A DNA stretch of 64,000 nt from Plazaster borealis (Eukaryota; Echinodermata; Asteroidea; Forcipulatida; Labidiasteridae). A program made the translations under genes and the position numbers. The DNA lies in contig CM037457.1 in the NCBI GenBank assembly GCA_021014325.1, forward strand, positions 11,908,538 through 11,972,537. Direction: 5' to 3'. Of the stretch, positions 1-10,189 are shown piece after piece; within the stretch, counting starts at the first letter, position 1, and each line of letters starts with the position of its first letter. The notes below the pieces were generated by a model. It was not told where the DNA came from. It worked only from the letters and a program-made list of their open reading frames with translations, and did not search any database.

Positions 1-330
1 TATATTCTCTTGATTCAAAGAAAGTAAGTCAACCAAAAACAGCAGTTGTTACATCATTACAAATGCAGTACATTTTCTTGATCAAAGAGGTCAACCAAAA
101 TCAGCAGTAGTTACATCAGTACAAATGCAGTACATTCTCTTGATTCAAAGAGAGTAATTCAACCAAAATCAGCAGTTGTTACATCATTACAAATGCTGTA
201 CAATATTCAATAAGAGTAGGCAGCAGCGGTTTTTCAGTAACCAAGCTGTACCTTATCTTGAATCAAACACAGAGCAAGTACACCACAAACAGCACTTGTT
301 CTATCGTTACAATGAAAAAAAGAATTACAC
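1..330 (+). repeat. Tandem array, CTTGATTCA family (array 1)
   Basis: About four to five imperfect units of 60-75 bp, each with a TCTTGATTCAAAGAGAG-type core, an AACCAAAATCAGCAG block and a TTACATCATTACAAATGC block. The array starts at the window edge, so its true left end is unseen. The same core recurs at 10.2, 23.2-24.0 and 38.1 kb. The short frame at 258-446 runs through it and is not considered a gene. Confidence 0.8.
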
Positions 331-399
331 ACGCAGCTATTTCCCCCCAAAATGATTCAAAACGCCAGGTCATTAAAACTAAGGGTGCCATATCTAGAA

Positions 400-617
400 A
401 AACAATAAAAGAAACAGAAATATATGGTTTTGTTTGTGAATTGTAGATTTTATGTCAACACAGGAATCATTGGAAAATTTCAACAAGACATGACCTTTAC
501 TTTGACCTTTTTGGTTGAGTGGAAGGTGTTCAAATCTTGCAGACGTTTAGGGCTGGCCGCAATGGGCATTTTGGTACAAGCCGATCACGCAGGCCGCTAT
601 GGTCTCTCAAGGGTTAA
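400..617 (+). mobile_element. MITE-6, piggyBac-like, 5'-truncated copy
   Basis: The right end reads GGTCTCTCAAGGGTTAA (601-617), the inverse of the TTAACCCTTTAGAGACC left ends at 19759 and 42837. The body shares GACATGACCTTTACTTTGACC with the 19.8 kb copy, and GAAACAGAAAT with both. No left terminus is seen. TTAA followed by CCCT is the known target and terminus pattern of piggyBac-type transposons; non-autonomous status is inferred from size and lack of coding. Confidence 0.7.
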
Positions 618-624
618 TCTCTAA

Positions 625-1639
625 TTGCTTTGACATAACACACTGTTGGAATTCACCTCATGAACCACTGTGGTCAAACACCACGTAGGAGACACTTAGG
701 CCAACGAGATAAATCCATATCCTCGGATAATTTGTCAACTACCAGGAGCAGAAAATCGTGAGGCATTAGGGAAGTGCTTAGCGTTTTTTTTGCCATCATT
801 GGGGGGGTCAGTTCTTAAACCGGGGTAGTCGACTCGCCAAACTGGAGACTTGGGAGGAAGTTTGCCATGCCATTTATCCAGGATAGATCGATTGTGACTT
901 CCTGCGTCGTGTCCATCCGTAACTGCCTCTTCCCTCTTAGAACATGTGTTTGTTTAGGGGTGGAGTTAGACAAACATCAGAAGCGAGTCCAACTTGTGGG
1001 GGTTGGGAGGAGGGGGTAGACAGAGATCAAGCTTGCCCGTCTCAAAAAAATCCTTGGACATTCTCTTCTTGAGGATCATCATCGACTGACAGCATTCTCA
1101 AATGTCAATGCCCTATGCAATCCTCAGAGAGATACAAACTCATAACACAAGTATGGTGAGGCACTCGGATGGAAGGTAATACATCTAAAACTGTGGCACA
1201 TCGCTCACAAAAAACTTTCACTCTTTGGCTAGTGAAGGGTCAGTGTTTGAAAGTCAACGGGAGAATATGAAAAGAGATATCTAGCAGCAAAGGTCATGTT
1301 CATATTTATAGAAAAATTGTAGATTAAAAATATCACACAAAAATAAAAATCAAGTTGTTTATGTCTTGCAGTAACTAAAATACAACAAAATGCTACCCCC
1401 CCCCCAAGAAAAAAGTCTCCACAAAAACAACCGGGTAAATTGTCATCAGATTGTTAAGAAAACAACGAATGACAGTTTTGTGAAATCAAAAATTAAAGTT
1501 GGGTGTTTGGGGGAAATTTTCTCAAATATTGCAGTAATAAGCCAATTGGGAGTTAGATTTGAATAATGAATGGTACAATGACTTGCTTAGTCACAAGTGA
1601 CCACTTAAATTTGAAATACAAAACTTAGTAAACGGCCTG
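625..1639. other. No gene recognised
   Basis: No coding exon, RNA gene or repeat family shared with the rest of the window was recognised. It holds a poly-C run near 1397-1405 and short G-rich runs near 800 and 1000-1017. The last 80 bases (from about 1560, GAATAATGAATGGTACAATG) match 36570 onward, so the edge is repetitive. Confidence 0.5.
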
Positions 1640-2036
1640 ATGTTTCGACCCTAGCAGAGTCATTTCATTTCATTTATTTTATTCTGGTGGTGAAGCCAAG
1701 GACTCTCCGAAAAGCGAACTCAATCACTGTACTAGCCAAGAACCCAATGGAGAGAAGACAAGGAAGGACGCTTCAGTTTTAGATATGGGAGGAAAACCCC
1801 AGAGAATTATTCCAGGGAAAACCCACGCAGTCAGGTACGAACTGAAAGCCCAATCCACATAGTGCGTGATTCGAACCGGGGTCCTAGAGGTGGACGGGGA
1901 GCAAAGATACCACCACAAATCCAACCCGACCCTTTCTCGAAGGCTAAATGACAACACAACACACAAACAAAAAGTATACCGGTGTAACAGAAGCAGACAA
2001 GTGGAAAGAAATGACAAGATAGAGAGAGGCAGAAAG
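1640..2036 (-). mobile_element. Element T, minus-strand copy split by a SINE
   Basis: Read on the minus strand it matches 42240-42395: a CT-rich block, CTGCTTCTGTTACACC, GTTGTCATTTAGCCTT and a GCTAGGGTCGAAACATCAGG-like end. SINE-G (1661-1931) interrupts it between AGCAGAGT and CTTTCTCGAAGG. Motifs of this kind are reminiscent of terminal repeats of Penelope-like elements, but that assignment is from memory and unverified. Confidence 0.65.
1661..1931 (-). mobile_element. SINE-G, tRNA-derived SINE, full-length
   Basis: On the minus strand the head begins GGTCGGGTTGG and carries a B box (GGTTCGAATCACGC). A conserved body with GTGGGTTTTCCCTGGAATAA follows, and the tail is (AAATG)n. It aligns over its length with 7013-7296. 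RNA polymerase III boxes A and B are the hallmark of tRNA-derived SINEs. It sits inside element T, so it inserted later. Confidence 0.85.
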
Positions 2037-2200
2037 CAAATGTGTTGTGTTTTAATGTTTAGCCTTTGAGAAAGATTTTTGCTAGGGTCGAAATGTCAGA
2101 CCATTAACTATTTCTGCATTTATACCATAGATCCTTTTGGTTTGTAAGCAGCTTGCAACAATGTTATTTTCTCATTTAAATTTGAATTCCTCAGACTAAA
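2037..2200 (+). mobile_element. Element T, plus-strand copy
   Basis: It contains TTTAGCCTTTGAGAAAG, GCTAGGGTCGAAATGTCAG, then CATTTATACCATAGATCC and TTTTGGTTTGTAAGC. This matches 42355-42395 and, beyond the MITEs there, 42750-42830. It lies head-to-head with the minus copy at 1640-2036. Confidence 0.65.
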
Positions 2201-2594
2201 GACAATGACATATGGCTTGGGGCATGCTTTTGCGTTTTACGTAAGAGGAATTACACCCATGCACATGATTGTGTATGGCACAGTGGTACTATGGGGTTTG
2301 CTCGTCTGAAGGTTGCTCTAAAAAAGCTTGCCCCAAACCATGCAACTAGCAACATTGCCCTTAGTCTTGGGAATCGAATTCAAGTTTTTACTTGTGATCA
2401 ATCAAGGCAATGTAACAGATTTCAAAATGAAACATTGCAAATGCCTCATTGAGACAGAAAAAAATTGTTTAAAATAATTTGTGCTGGTATAAAGTTCATA
2501 TAAAGCAAGCTTAATAATTAGAAATAATCATACATTTTTTCGATCAAAACCTAATCATGTATCAAGCTATTAAAAAGAAAAAATTAAACAATTT

Positions 2595-2733
2595 AATTCA
2601 TTAAGCAAAACTAAGCAGGCTACCAGTCACAAGTAATATACATTACATGACATTTTGGCTGGTAATCTGGTTTTTTTGCTAAACAAGATTTTGGTCTGCG
2701 CTAAGCAAATTAACAGCTGTATGAAATTGGGTC
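2595..2733. mobile_element. MITE-4 (GGGCCCAATTTCAT family), diverged
   Basis: The interior has the TACCAGTCACAAG and TTTTGGCTGGTAA blocks of the family. The right end reads CAGCTGTATGAAATTGGGTC, close to the consensus GCTCTATGAAATTGGGCCC. The left end is poorly defined. Confidence 0.6.
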
Positions 2734-2791
2734 GTATTACTGAAGACCACACAATCTGAACAAACACACCGATGAAGCACCATCAATTTCG

Positions 2792-2852
2792 GAAGAAGAA
2801 GAAGAAGAAGAAGAAGAAGAAGAAGAAGAAGAAGAAGAAGAAGAAGAAGAAA
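2792..2852. repeat. (GAA)n microsatellite
   Basis: About 20 uninterrupted GAA triplets. Translating the minus strand gives a poly-Ser run (2737-2922), which is treated as an artefact of the repeat. Confidence 0.97.
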
Positions 2853-3170
2853 CATTCATCAAGTGTAACAAGGTTATCTTCCAGGAGACAGTAGTGCATC
2901 CAATTAAAGTCTTGATGTTCAAGGTCTGAGAGTGAGCCTGAACTAGATTACCCCCGTAACCTGAATTTCATGCCTGGAATGATCGTGTATCAGCATTCAA
3001 CCAAACGGTTTCCCGCTGTTGAAACAATTGACTCTGTTTCCCCCTCAGACTCGATTACGCATAACATGAATGCCATCCATTGACACTTACAGAAGAACAC
3101 ACGTTTACTTGAGTGTGAGTTGACAACAAGTACAAAATAGTGAAACATGTGTTATAGGTTGCAGGCCAGA

Positions 3171-3365
3171 GGGTTCAGTTTCATTAAGCCTGAAAGCACA
3201 TAAACTTGCTCTGCACTAACAAATCTTGCTTAACAGAAACAGGTTATCAGCCAACATTCCATAAAGTTTACACTGTTGCCACTGGTATCCCACTCATTTC
3301 TTGCTTAGAAAAGAAATTTGCTACAAGAATAATTTTCTGCTAAACAGCTCTATGAAATTTGGCCC
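3171..3365. mobile_element. MITE-4 copy
   Basis: The left end GTTCAGTTTCATTAAGCC and the right end CAGCTCTATGAAATTTGGCCC bracket an interior with TTGCTTAACAGAAACAGG and CCACTGGTATCCCACTCAT, as in other copies. Ends are imperfect inverted repeats. Confidence 0.65.
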
Positions 3366-3519
3366 TGGAATTTCATCTGTGAGAGGGCAAGGCGATTTTT
3401 TTTTTCTGCAAAGGGCACTTCCCTTGAAAAATCTCAGGAAGATTCTGAAGAGGCATTAAGGCCAAGACTATGGCAACAGAGGCCATGGAATCCATTTGCC
3501 TCCAAGTAAATCCAGGCCA

Positions 3520-3670
3520 GGGGTCCAATTTCACAGAGCTGCTTATGCACAAAAAGTAGCTAAGCACAACAACATTATGCTTACCACGATAAGGTTACCA
3601 GTCAAAATACCATGTCACATGCACCATTTCTGACTGGTATTTTGCTAATTTTGCTATGCACAAACTTTGT
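3520..3670. mobile_element. MITE-4 copy, right end missing
   Basis: It starts GGTCCAATTTCACAGAGCTG and continues with the GCTAAGCACAACAACATTATG block that is shared with 32790 and 40110. It loses similarity after about 3665, so the right terminus is lost or diverged. Confidence 0.6.
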
Positions 3671-3675
3671 AACAA

Positions 3676-4207
3676 AATTGTCTTTAAAAAACCCATTTAA
3701 AAGTCTTCTTTTTTCTTTTCAATTTTTAGTAGGTTAGTTGTTGAATTTATGAGCTATTCTCATCCAAAATGAAAACACCCCATAAAGGGTAAACTGGCTA
3801 GACTCCATCTTGGAAAAGGGCCATATACGCTTGTCAGCAAATTGGGCCATTTTTGAGAGGGACCTGTGGCCAAAATGCTCCAAACTGAAAGTCAACAACC
3901 AGGGGCCAAACTATTAGACTATTTCAATATTGAACTATTTTTCAACAATCCCCAATAGCCATGAGCTTAAAATCTTTGATTTACGGGGAAAAAATGTGGG
4001 TTTACATTATATTCATTAGTCTGGGCACATTATTTTATCTCTATTTGGTGAAATGCATCACCTGGGTACTATAAAAGAGAACCTCCACATCACCAGGAAT
4101 AAAGACCAGGAGAGTGGGTGAGAGTCCTCCCTCAAAGTCAAGCAGGTGAGCTCCCTGATCCTCCCAGGTGTTATTTTGTAAACAGTTTTAGAGGCTATAA
4201 TGCTAGG
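3676..4207. other. No gene recognised
   Basis: No gene seen. The stretch 4083-4180 (CATCACCAGGAATAAAGACC, then CAAGCAGGTGAGCTCC) weakly resembles the units of the degenerate array at 6345-6905 and may be a displaced unit of it. Confidence 0.35.
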
Positions 4208-4569
4208 TTTAAAGGTATCGTACACGTTTGGTAATGACTCAAAACAAATATTAGCATAAAAACTTACTTGGTAACAAGCAACGGAGAGCTGTTTATAGTA
4301 TAAAACATTGTAGGAAACGACTCCCTCTGAAGTAATGTAGTTTTTTGAGAAAGAGGTAATTTCTCACTAAAATAATAAAAATTTCTTGAAAGAAGTTTTT
4401 ATTCCTATCTGAAAGCACACAAATGTACAACAAGGGTGTTTTTTCTTGCAACTTCGATGACCAATTGAGCCCAAATTTCCGAAGGCTTGTTATTTTATGC
4501 ATATGTTGGGATACACCAAGTGAGAACACTGGTCTTTGACAATTTCCAAACGTGTTCAGTGCCTTTAAA
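4208..4569 (+). mobile_element. MITE-1, about 360 bp
   Basis: It starts TTTAAAGGTATCGTACACG and ends CGTGTTCAGTGCCTTTAAA. The terminal inverted repeats share CACGTTTGGTAAT-like cores. The interior has a short hairpin around AAAACTTCTTGCAAGAAG in other copies (here slightly mutated). Six copies occur in the window. The minus frame 4293-4634 is translated repeat. No transposase is encoded. Confidence 0.85.
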
Positions 4570-4599
4570 AGAAAGGTCTCATTTTTGGCAAAAATGTGC

Positions 4600-4710
4600 A
4601 TGACAATCATTCTTCTATGAGTTGTTTTGGTCATGAAAAGAAAACAAATCTGTGGTGTAACAACTTTGATATTTCAATGCTCTGGTGGTCTTCAGGAGAA
4701 AGCATGTGTT
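4600..4710. repeat. Dispersed repeat shared with 22100-22200
   Basis: It shares ATGAGTT, TGGTGTAACAACT and TCTTCAGGAGA blocks in the same order with 22105-22195. Only two copies are seen and no termini are defined; an old transposon remnant is likely. Confidence 0.5.
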
Positions 4711-5214
4711 CTTAAAACCATGAGTTCAAAGATGAACAGGGCATGAGTTTAAGTTTTTCTGCTCTTACTATATTATGAGTCAGCAGACTAGACCACCAAA
4801 CCTAGACAAGGATACATCCGACCGGGTGATAAAACAACTAAAATACCATGGCCATGTGTCAAGGGTGCCACCCACAAGATATCCACAAATAGCATTCAAA
4901 GGGACTGATAAAGCTGGTTGAACAGGGGTGAGATTCATTACCGACTAAAACGTCTGAAACCAAACTCCAAACTTCGGGAGGTATGTTGAAATGATGGCAT
5001 TTCCACCTTTTAGTAAGCCTGGTGCTTAGATTCCAAGAAGCTTTTGGGAACAGTGTCCAGCACTAGAGAAATAGATCAAAAGAGCAGGGTTTCTTTATAT
5101 ATAGAGAAAATAACGGCTATTTTTTTTCAGGCAGACCAAAAAAAAAGGTCGGAATTCAGATAGAAGTCTAATATTTCTCAACCCTGGTTTAAATGCATCC
5201 TATAAGTTTGTAGC
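4711..5214. other. No gene recognised
   Basis: No gene, RNA or repeat family recognised. There is a short A-rich run at about 5137-5147. Confidence 0.4.
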
Positions 5215-5610
5215 GTGTTGTGACCGAGCGGATAAGAACACCGAACTCAAGCGCTGGTGTGTCCGATCAGCAGAGTGTGGGTTCGAATCTCAGTCGTGAC
5301 ACTTGTGTCCTTAAGCAAGACACTTAACCACATGCTTCGTCCTTCGGATGGGACGTTGAGCCATAGGTCCCGTGTGTTGTGTAATGCATGTAAAAGAACA
5401 CAGTGCACTTATCGTAAAGAGAAGGGGTTCGCCCCGGTGTTCCTGGTTTGATTGGCTGCATATTGCGCCACAGCACCTTGTAAACCATTACATGGTGCTA
5501 TGCAAAGGAATAGGTCTCATACTTCAACTCGTAACTCCACTTACCTTGTAGGAAAAATACTGAGCGCTTTGAGACACCCAACAAGAGTATAAAGCGCATA
5601 TAAGAACTGC

Positions 5611-5647
<37 letters not shown>
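5215..5647 (+). mobile_element. SINE-L, tRNA-Leu-like head, full-length with (ATT)n tail
   Basis: The head has GTGACCGAGCGGATAAGA (A-box region), an anticodon-loop-like ACTCAAG and a B box GGGTTCGAATCTC. The long CTCAAG stem with an extra arm suggests a tRNA-Leu (CAA) ancestor. The body includes CCTGGTTTGATTGGCTGCA and TGAGCGCTTTGAGACACCC, and the tail is (ATT)n at 5612-5647. Related copies lie at 23.5, 28.9, 58.0 and 63.8 kb. Confidence 0.88.
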
Positions 5648-5648
<1 letters not shown>

Positions 5649-5654
5649 AGACTG

Positions 5655-6320
5655 CAAATTAAGATCAGTCCCTGAGTTAAGAGATGCAAAAAGGCTGGCA
5701 ATGAATTAGAGCAGTCTGGCACAACATCACCGGGCAGGAGTCATCACGAAGGTGCCCTACCTGCCTGGAAGGCATCCAATGATCTTAAGGATCATCACGC
5801 TCTCCATGTACTTGACCTCCCCACTCAGATTGTGAACTGTAGGGAAAGCCTGCGTTTAAAGTTAGCCAGAAAGTTAAGTCTACCTTCCTCCCGGTTCCAT
5901 AACTGGCTTCCTCCAACTCCAGCAGATTGTCACCAAAGATCACTGCGCAATAGTTGTAGGTATACTGAAGTTTGATGCAGAACAGAGCGCTACAAAAAGA
6001 GCGCAGTCTCTTACTTAGTTCGACTGCTAAACAGTATTCCTAGCCAATAAGAGCAAAGCCCTAATTGTTGCAGATGATCCCCTCCTTTTTGTTCACATTT
6101 TCTGTGTAAGCATGCTGTTGATACCTCATGTTTATTTGTTTGCATTCTTGTATTGATTTTGTTTTTGCTGGTTGTTAATAATCAGTTTTTAATATTGTTA
6201 AAGATTTCGCAATTTTGCCCTTTTCCGTGATGGAATGTTTTCTAATAAACCGATTCAAATCAAATCAAATCAAATCAAATCAAATCAAATCAAATCAAAT
6301 CAAATCAAATCAAATCAAAT
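5655..6320 (+). pseudogene. LINE 3' end: ORF2 C-terminus remnant, 3' UTR and (AAATC)n tail
   Basis: A frame from about 5740 reads HEGALPAWKASNDLKDHH and, after a frame disruption, ends RYKKSAVSYLVRLLNS (5988-6035). This resembles the extreme C-terminus of ORF2 in CR1/L2/Jockey-type LINEs, which often ends RYxxSxxPYxxRLLN. About 200 bases of non-coding 3' UTR follow, with AATAAA at 6244-6249 and then about 13 copies of AAATC. Stops and the frame break make it dead, and it is heavily 5'-truncated. Strand and 3' structure are clear; the clade is uncertain. Confidence 0.65.
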
Positions 6321-6344
6321 GAACCCCACCCCCAACCCCACCCC

Positions 6345-6905
6345 CGAACTTCTTGTCTTCTTGTGTTATAATCCAGAGGAATTTACATATTCTCTCCACA
6401 TAACCACGAATAAAGAATTAGGGTAACCCGCAGGCCTGTGGGATGTCCAGCCGGCCCCTCACTCCATACAAGGCTAGAGGACAAAGCCATCTGAACTTCT
6501 CCGGTGTTACACTCACAGGATTTAGCAGACTCTCGACATCACCATAAATAAATTAGGTCATTGGGCTTGGGTCTTCCCTACATGTAGGTCTAGATGCTAA
6601 AGCCTCCTAGGTGGTAAACTGAAGATAACTTACAAATACTCTATGAATACAATGAATACAGAAAGAGAACTAGGGTGATTGACCAACTCTGTTACCACCC
6701 CACCCCTTTCCGAAGCAACCTGAGCTTCCTAGGTGTTTAAATTTACAGGATTTGGAGACCATCTACATCGCCATGAATAAATAACTAGGTTTAGTGGACA
6801 TGGGTTTTCCTTTAATCTAGAGGATCAAGCCACCTGAACTTCAAGGGTGTTTACACATATCGGAAGGAATCACAGACTCTCAGCATCAACACAAATTGTC
6901 AAACT
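6345..6905. repeat. Degenerate tandem array, about 114-bp unit
   Basis: Units begin near 6345, 6484, 6599, 6712 and 6826. Each has versions of AAGCCACCTGAACTTC, GGTGTTTACA, ACAGGATTT and CATCACCATGAATAAA. Spacing of the last four starts is 113-115 bases. Divergence between units is high, so the array is old. Confidence 0.6.
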
Positions 6906-7012
6906 CATCGACAAACAATCCATAAGAAAATACGCCAAGTGTTCATTTTTCTAAATGTCATACAGAAATCTCCGAGACCCCGATCAATGATATTGATGCA
7001 ACATGCCGGGTG

Positions 7013-7296
7013 GTCGGGTTGGCGTAGTGGTATCTTTCCTCGCCTTCCACCTCTAGGACCCCGGTTCGAATCACGCCAGGGGCACTACATGGATTGGGTT
7101 TAACTCAGTCCCGATCCCTACCTAACTGCGTGGGTTTTCCCTGGAATAATTCTCTGGGGATTTCCTCCCACATCTAAAACTGAAACTTCCTTCTTTGTCT
7201 TCTTTCCATTGGGTTCTATTGGGTGCTATTACAGTGATTAACTTCGCTTTTTCTGAGAGTTCTTGGCTTCACCACCAGAATAAATGAAATGAAAAT
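7013..7296 (+). mobile_element. SINE-G, full-length
   Basis: The head GGTCGGGTTGGCGTAGTGGT contains the A box and GGTTCGAATCACGCC is the B box. The body has GTGGGTTTTCCCTGGAATAA and CTTGGCTTCACCACCAG, and the tail is AATGAAATGAAAATAAAATG. It is the best-preserved copy of the family and the reference for the others. Confidence 0.88.
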
Positions 7297-7960
7297 AAAA
7301 TGAAACATAACTAGCATTTACACAATTAGATGCAACTATACCAAATGCCAGCATGTTGCTGATATTTCTAAATTAGAATCAAACAGAGAAAACATTACTG
7401 ACAAATCTAGCAGGCACTCAAGTTGATTATGCTGTTTTTAAAGTTTTTAATTGGGGGGGGGGGGCTATTAACATAAGTGCACATTGATTTTGACATACAA
7501 ACAAGTTGATAAGTACAATTTTAGGAGGGGGGTCTATACTCTGTTCGACCTTAAAAATCATGAAAACTTTGGACGCTTACTAAAACCACAACTATGAACA
7601 AATCTTCCCCCCCCCCACTGGTTCTTCTCCTATGCAAATATACGTAACAAAAGAGAGGCTGAAGGAAATATAGTCTGGTGACCCTCATGTGCCAGCACAC
7701 TGATCAGTACTGGGGATAAAGGGATCCCAACCAAGATGGCTGCAGTATTATAAAGAATCTTGGGATGACACAATTGACTCTCACACAATAGTGCTTTCTT
7801 CATGAAGTAGCAACTTCCACACTTAGTGATGAGAGAATTTAAACAACAGCTGTCCACAGGTTAGGCAAATTCTAGAAACGGTCACCTATCAATGTATTCC
7901 TTATTTTCTGCCTCATATATTTATGGATTGGTTTTTATATATACATATATTTTTATCATC
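7297..7960. other. No gene recognised
   Basis: There are homopolymer runs of G (about 7455-7464) and C (about 7609-7617), and an AT-rich patch at 7915-7955. Nothing else was recognised. Confidence 0.4.
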
Positions 7961-7964
7961 ACAA

Positions 7965-8298
7965 GGCCAGACGGCCACTTCAAGGTAAGGACAACACTTA
8001 ACTGATTTGGGCTGTTGACCCAAATCAACTGTCACCAGGGGCTGTTGCCACCTACTCCTGGGACTGAAACAGGGCTACCCCCTTCACAGTCCATAAGGAT
8101 GTAGGCATGGGTATCATCCACTAAGAGCCTGGCTGGTTGAGCAGAATGCACTACCTTCCCAACATTTTAGGAAGCAATATTGGTTAAGTGCCTTGCTCAA
8201 GGGCACAAGAGTCATGACTGGGATTCGCATCCACACTTTTCAGCTGACAACACCAGAGCTTGGGTCCGGTGAACTAGACCGCTCGGCCACGACACGCC
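7965..8298 (-). mobile_element. SINE-L long-body variant
   Basis: On the minus strand a tRNA-Leu-like head starts at GGCGTGTCGTGGCCGAGCGG, with a mutated B box (GGATTCGCATCC on the + strand). The following body, TGCTCTACC-like through GGCCGTCTGGCC, aligns with 14995-15357 and differs from the body at 5.2 kb. Confidence 0.8.
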
Positions 8299-8669
8299 AC
8301 AAGTACATTGAGATTTCTTTCAGTTATTTACATGGCTATTTATGAGAATCCATGTAATTATTACAGTCATTTCACTAACACAGAAATATCCACAGACCCC
8401 AAAAGTTGGGGGACAGTCAACTGGTATCAACAAGCACAAAATACAGACATTTGGAGACACCATGCTGAGGCCTTCATCCTGCAGTGGATCGACAATGGCT
8501 AACAAATCAAACTCATCAAAAAAAAGTTGCCAAATCCAAGGTTGAAAACGAAATTCTGGGATCATCAAACAAACTTCTGTTGAACACTCCCAGAACTAAT
8601 TGTTGGTTTTACTTATACACTGATGTGCTTTCCTCAGTCCTGCAGAAAAAAAATCCACAATGTAGACTA

Positions 8670-8755
8670 ACTGGATGGGATTTGAACGCACGACCCCCCC
8701 CCCCCCACAATCTAGAGCAGATATCTTAACAGCTAGACCACCGAGCAAATGGGCG
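8670..8755 (-). mobile_element. SINE-C tRNA-like head fragment
   Basis: Minus strand: GCTCGGTGGTCTAGCTGTTA and ATATCTGCTCTAGA, then GCGTTCAAATCCCATCC as a B box. A run of about 14 C (+ strand, 8694-8707) has expanded between anticodon arm and B box. No conserved tail follows. Confidence 0.65.
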
Positions 8756-9065
8756 TATGGGGACTCTTTGCTTAAGGGGGGGGGGGCGAGGGGTTGATTT
8801 GCCTGAAAAAATACACATATAAAAACATAAGTACTAATTTATAATGCCAGGTAAAAAGTATTTTTTGTTTTGTCTGTCAATTTTCTTCTTTTCTTGCTGT
8901 GTCAGAATCTTCCATACTGTTTTTCCCAAGTTTGGGGAGGGGGAGGTTGCCCCCCCCCCTTCCGAGCTGTACGCCTATGACAGCGCCTTCCCGGTGACCA
9001 GAGGCCAGACGGAATCCTGTAATAATAGACTTATAAATACATTGGGGAAAGAATGTTACTTTTGG

Positions 9066-9438
9066 TTTAAAGGTATCGTACACGTTTGGTAATGACTCAA
9101 AACAAATATTAGCATAAAAACTTACTTGGTAACAAGCAACGGAGAGCTGTTGATAGTATAAAACATTGTAGGAAACGACTCCCTCTGAAGTAACGTAGTT
9201 TTTGAGAAAGAGGTAATTTCTCACTAAAATAATAAAAACTTCTTGCAAGAAGTTTTTATTCCTATCTGAAAGCACACAAATGTACAACAGGGGTGTTTTT
9301 TCTTTCATCATTTTCTTGCAACTTCGATGACCAATTGAGCCCAAATTTTCACAGGCTTGTTATTTTATGCATATGTTGGGACACACCAAGTGAGAACACT
9401 GGTCTTTGACAATTACCAAACGTGTTCAGTGCCTTTAA
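9066..9438 (+). mobile_element. MITE-1 copy, full-length
   Basis: It starts TTTAAAGGTATCGTACACG and ends GTTCAGTGCCTTTAA. The interior hairpin AAAACTTCTTGCAAGAAG is intact (about 9235-9256). It aligns with 4208-4569 apart from a short ATCATTTTCTTGC segment missing there. The minus frame 8877-9344 is mostly this element. Confidence 0.88.
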
Positions 9439-9439
9439 C

Positions 9440-10189
9440 CACAATAAAGTGATGTGTGATAAGCAGTGTCAAATGCAAAGCATCAACAATCGAGAGAGAG
9501 AGAAATAAAAACCTGAAGGAAAGAAAACTTAATTCGTTTCAACAAAAACCCCAACCTGATTACTTTTTAATCTACACAACATGAGAAAAACACAAACCAA
9601 TGGCAGCAAAACAGACAACTTTAATAAATTGGAAGTTACATATTTCTTTCATCCTCATTCCAGTGTCTGGAAATGTATCAACACTAACTAGGTCAGCAGG
9701 TGTGCATCAATCGCCTAGAGGCAAAGTTTGTCTCAAAAAATATCTTATCTTCCGGTTCTTAGGTCCTCTTACAATGCAAACTTCCTCCTCCAAAACCATC
9801 CATCACATGAAGTTGACTCCACGCCTGTTTTGCGTTTCTATCATTTCTTCTTTCTATATTTAATCCCACGCAGATTTCTCTGCTAGCGGCACAGGATGAG
9901 ATGATACAAGTCGCCTTCAACTCTTAGACATCCAGTTCGTGTCAGGCCTGATAAGTGGTTTGATTACACTTGTCACATCTGCTTAAAGGTCTCAAACCAC
10001 AGAGTCAAACGTATTTATGGGGTATAATCCGGTGAAGCTCTAAATAATGACAGTGTTGCTGAGTGTTGCCAATATTTGTGAACAGTTAGAAAATGTGAAT
10101 GTTCAATTTGTTTAAAGACTTAATTTCCATCAGATAGTATCAAACATTTGCTTACCCCCCCTCCCAATTCAGAGACTTGGACTTGTCAG
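9440..10189. other. No gene recognised
   Basis: No exon, RNA gene or shared repeat was recognised. The frame at 9600-9863 has no recognisable protein features. Short GA run at 9491-9505 and poly-C at 10157-10163. Confidence 0.4.

Noticed and set aside
1..330. CRISPR array
   Set aside because: Repeats are imperfect, spacers are themselves repeated, and the genome is animal-like.
1640..2110. Hammerhead ribozyme, as found in Penelope-like terminal repeats
   Set aside because: GTCGAAAC is present but I could not find a proper CTGANGA core with matching stems on either strand.
2737..2922. Minus-strand frame with a long Ser run
   Set aside because: It is the translation of the (GAA)n microsatellite; no supporting context.
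8877..9344. 155-codon minus frame
   Set aside because: Most of it is MITE-1 read through; the same peptides appear from the other MITE-1 copies at 4.3, 36.2 and 52.9 kb.
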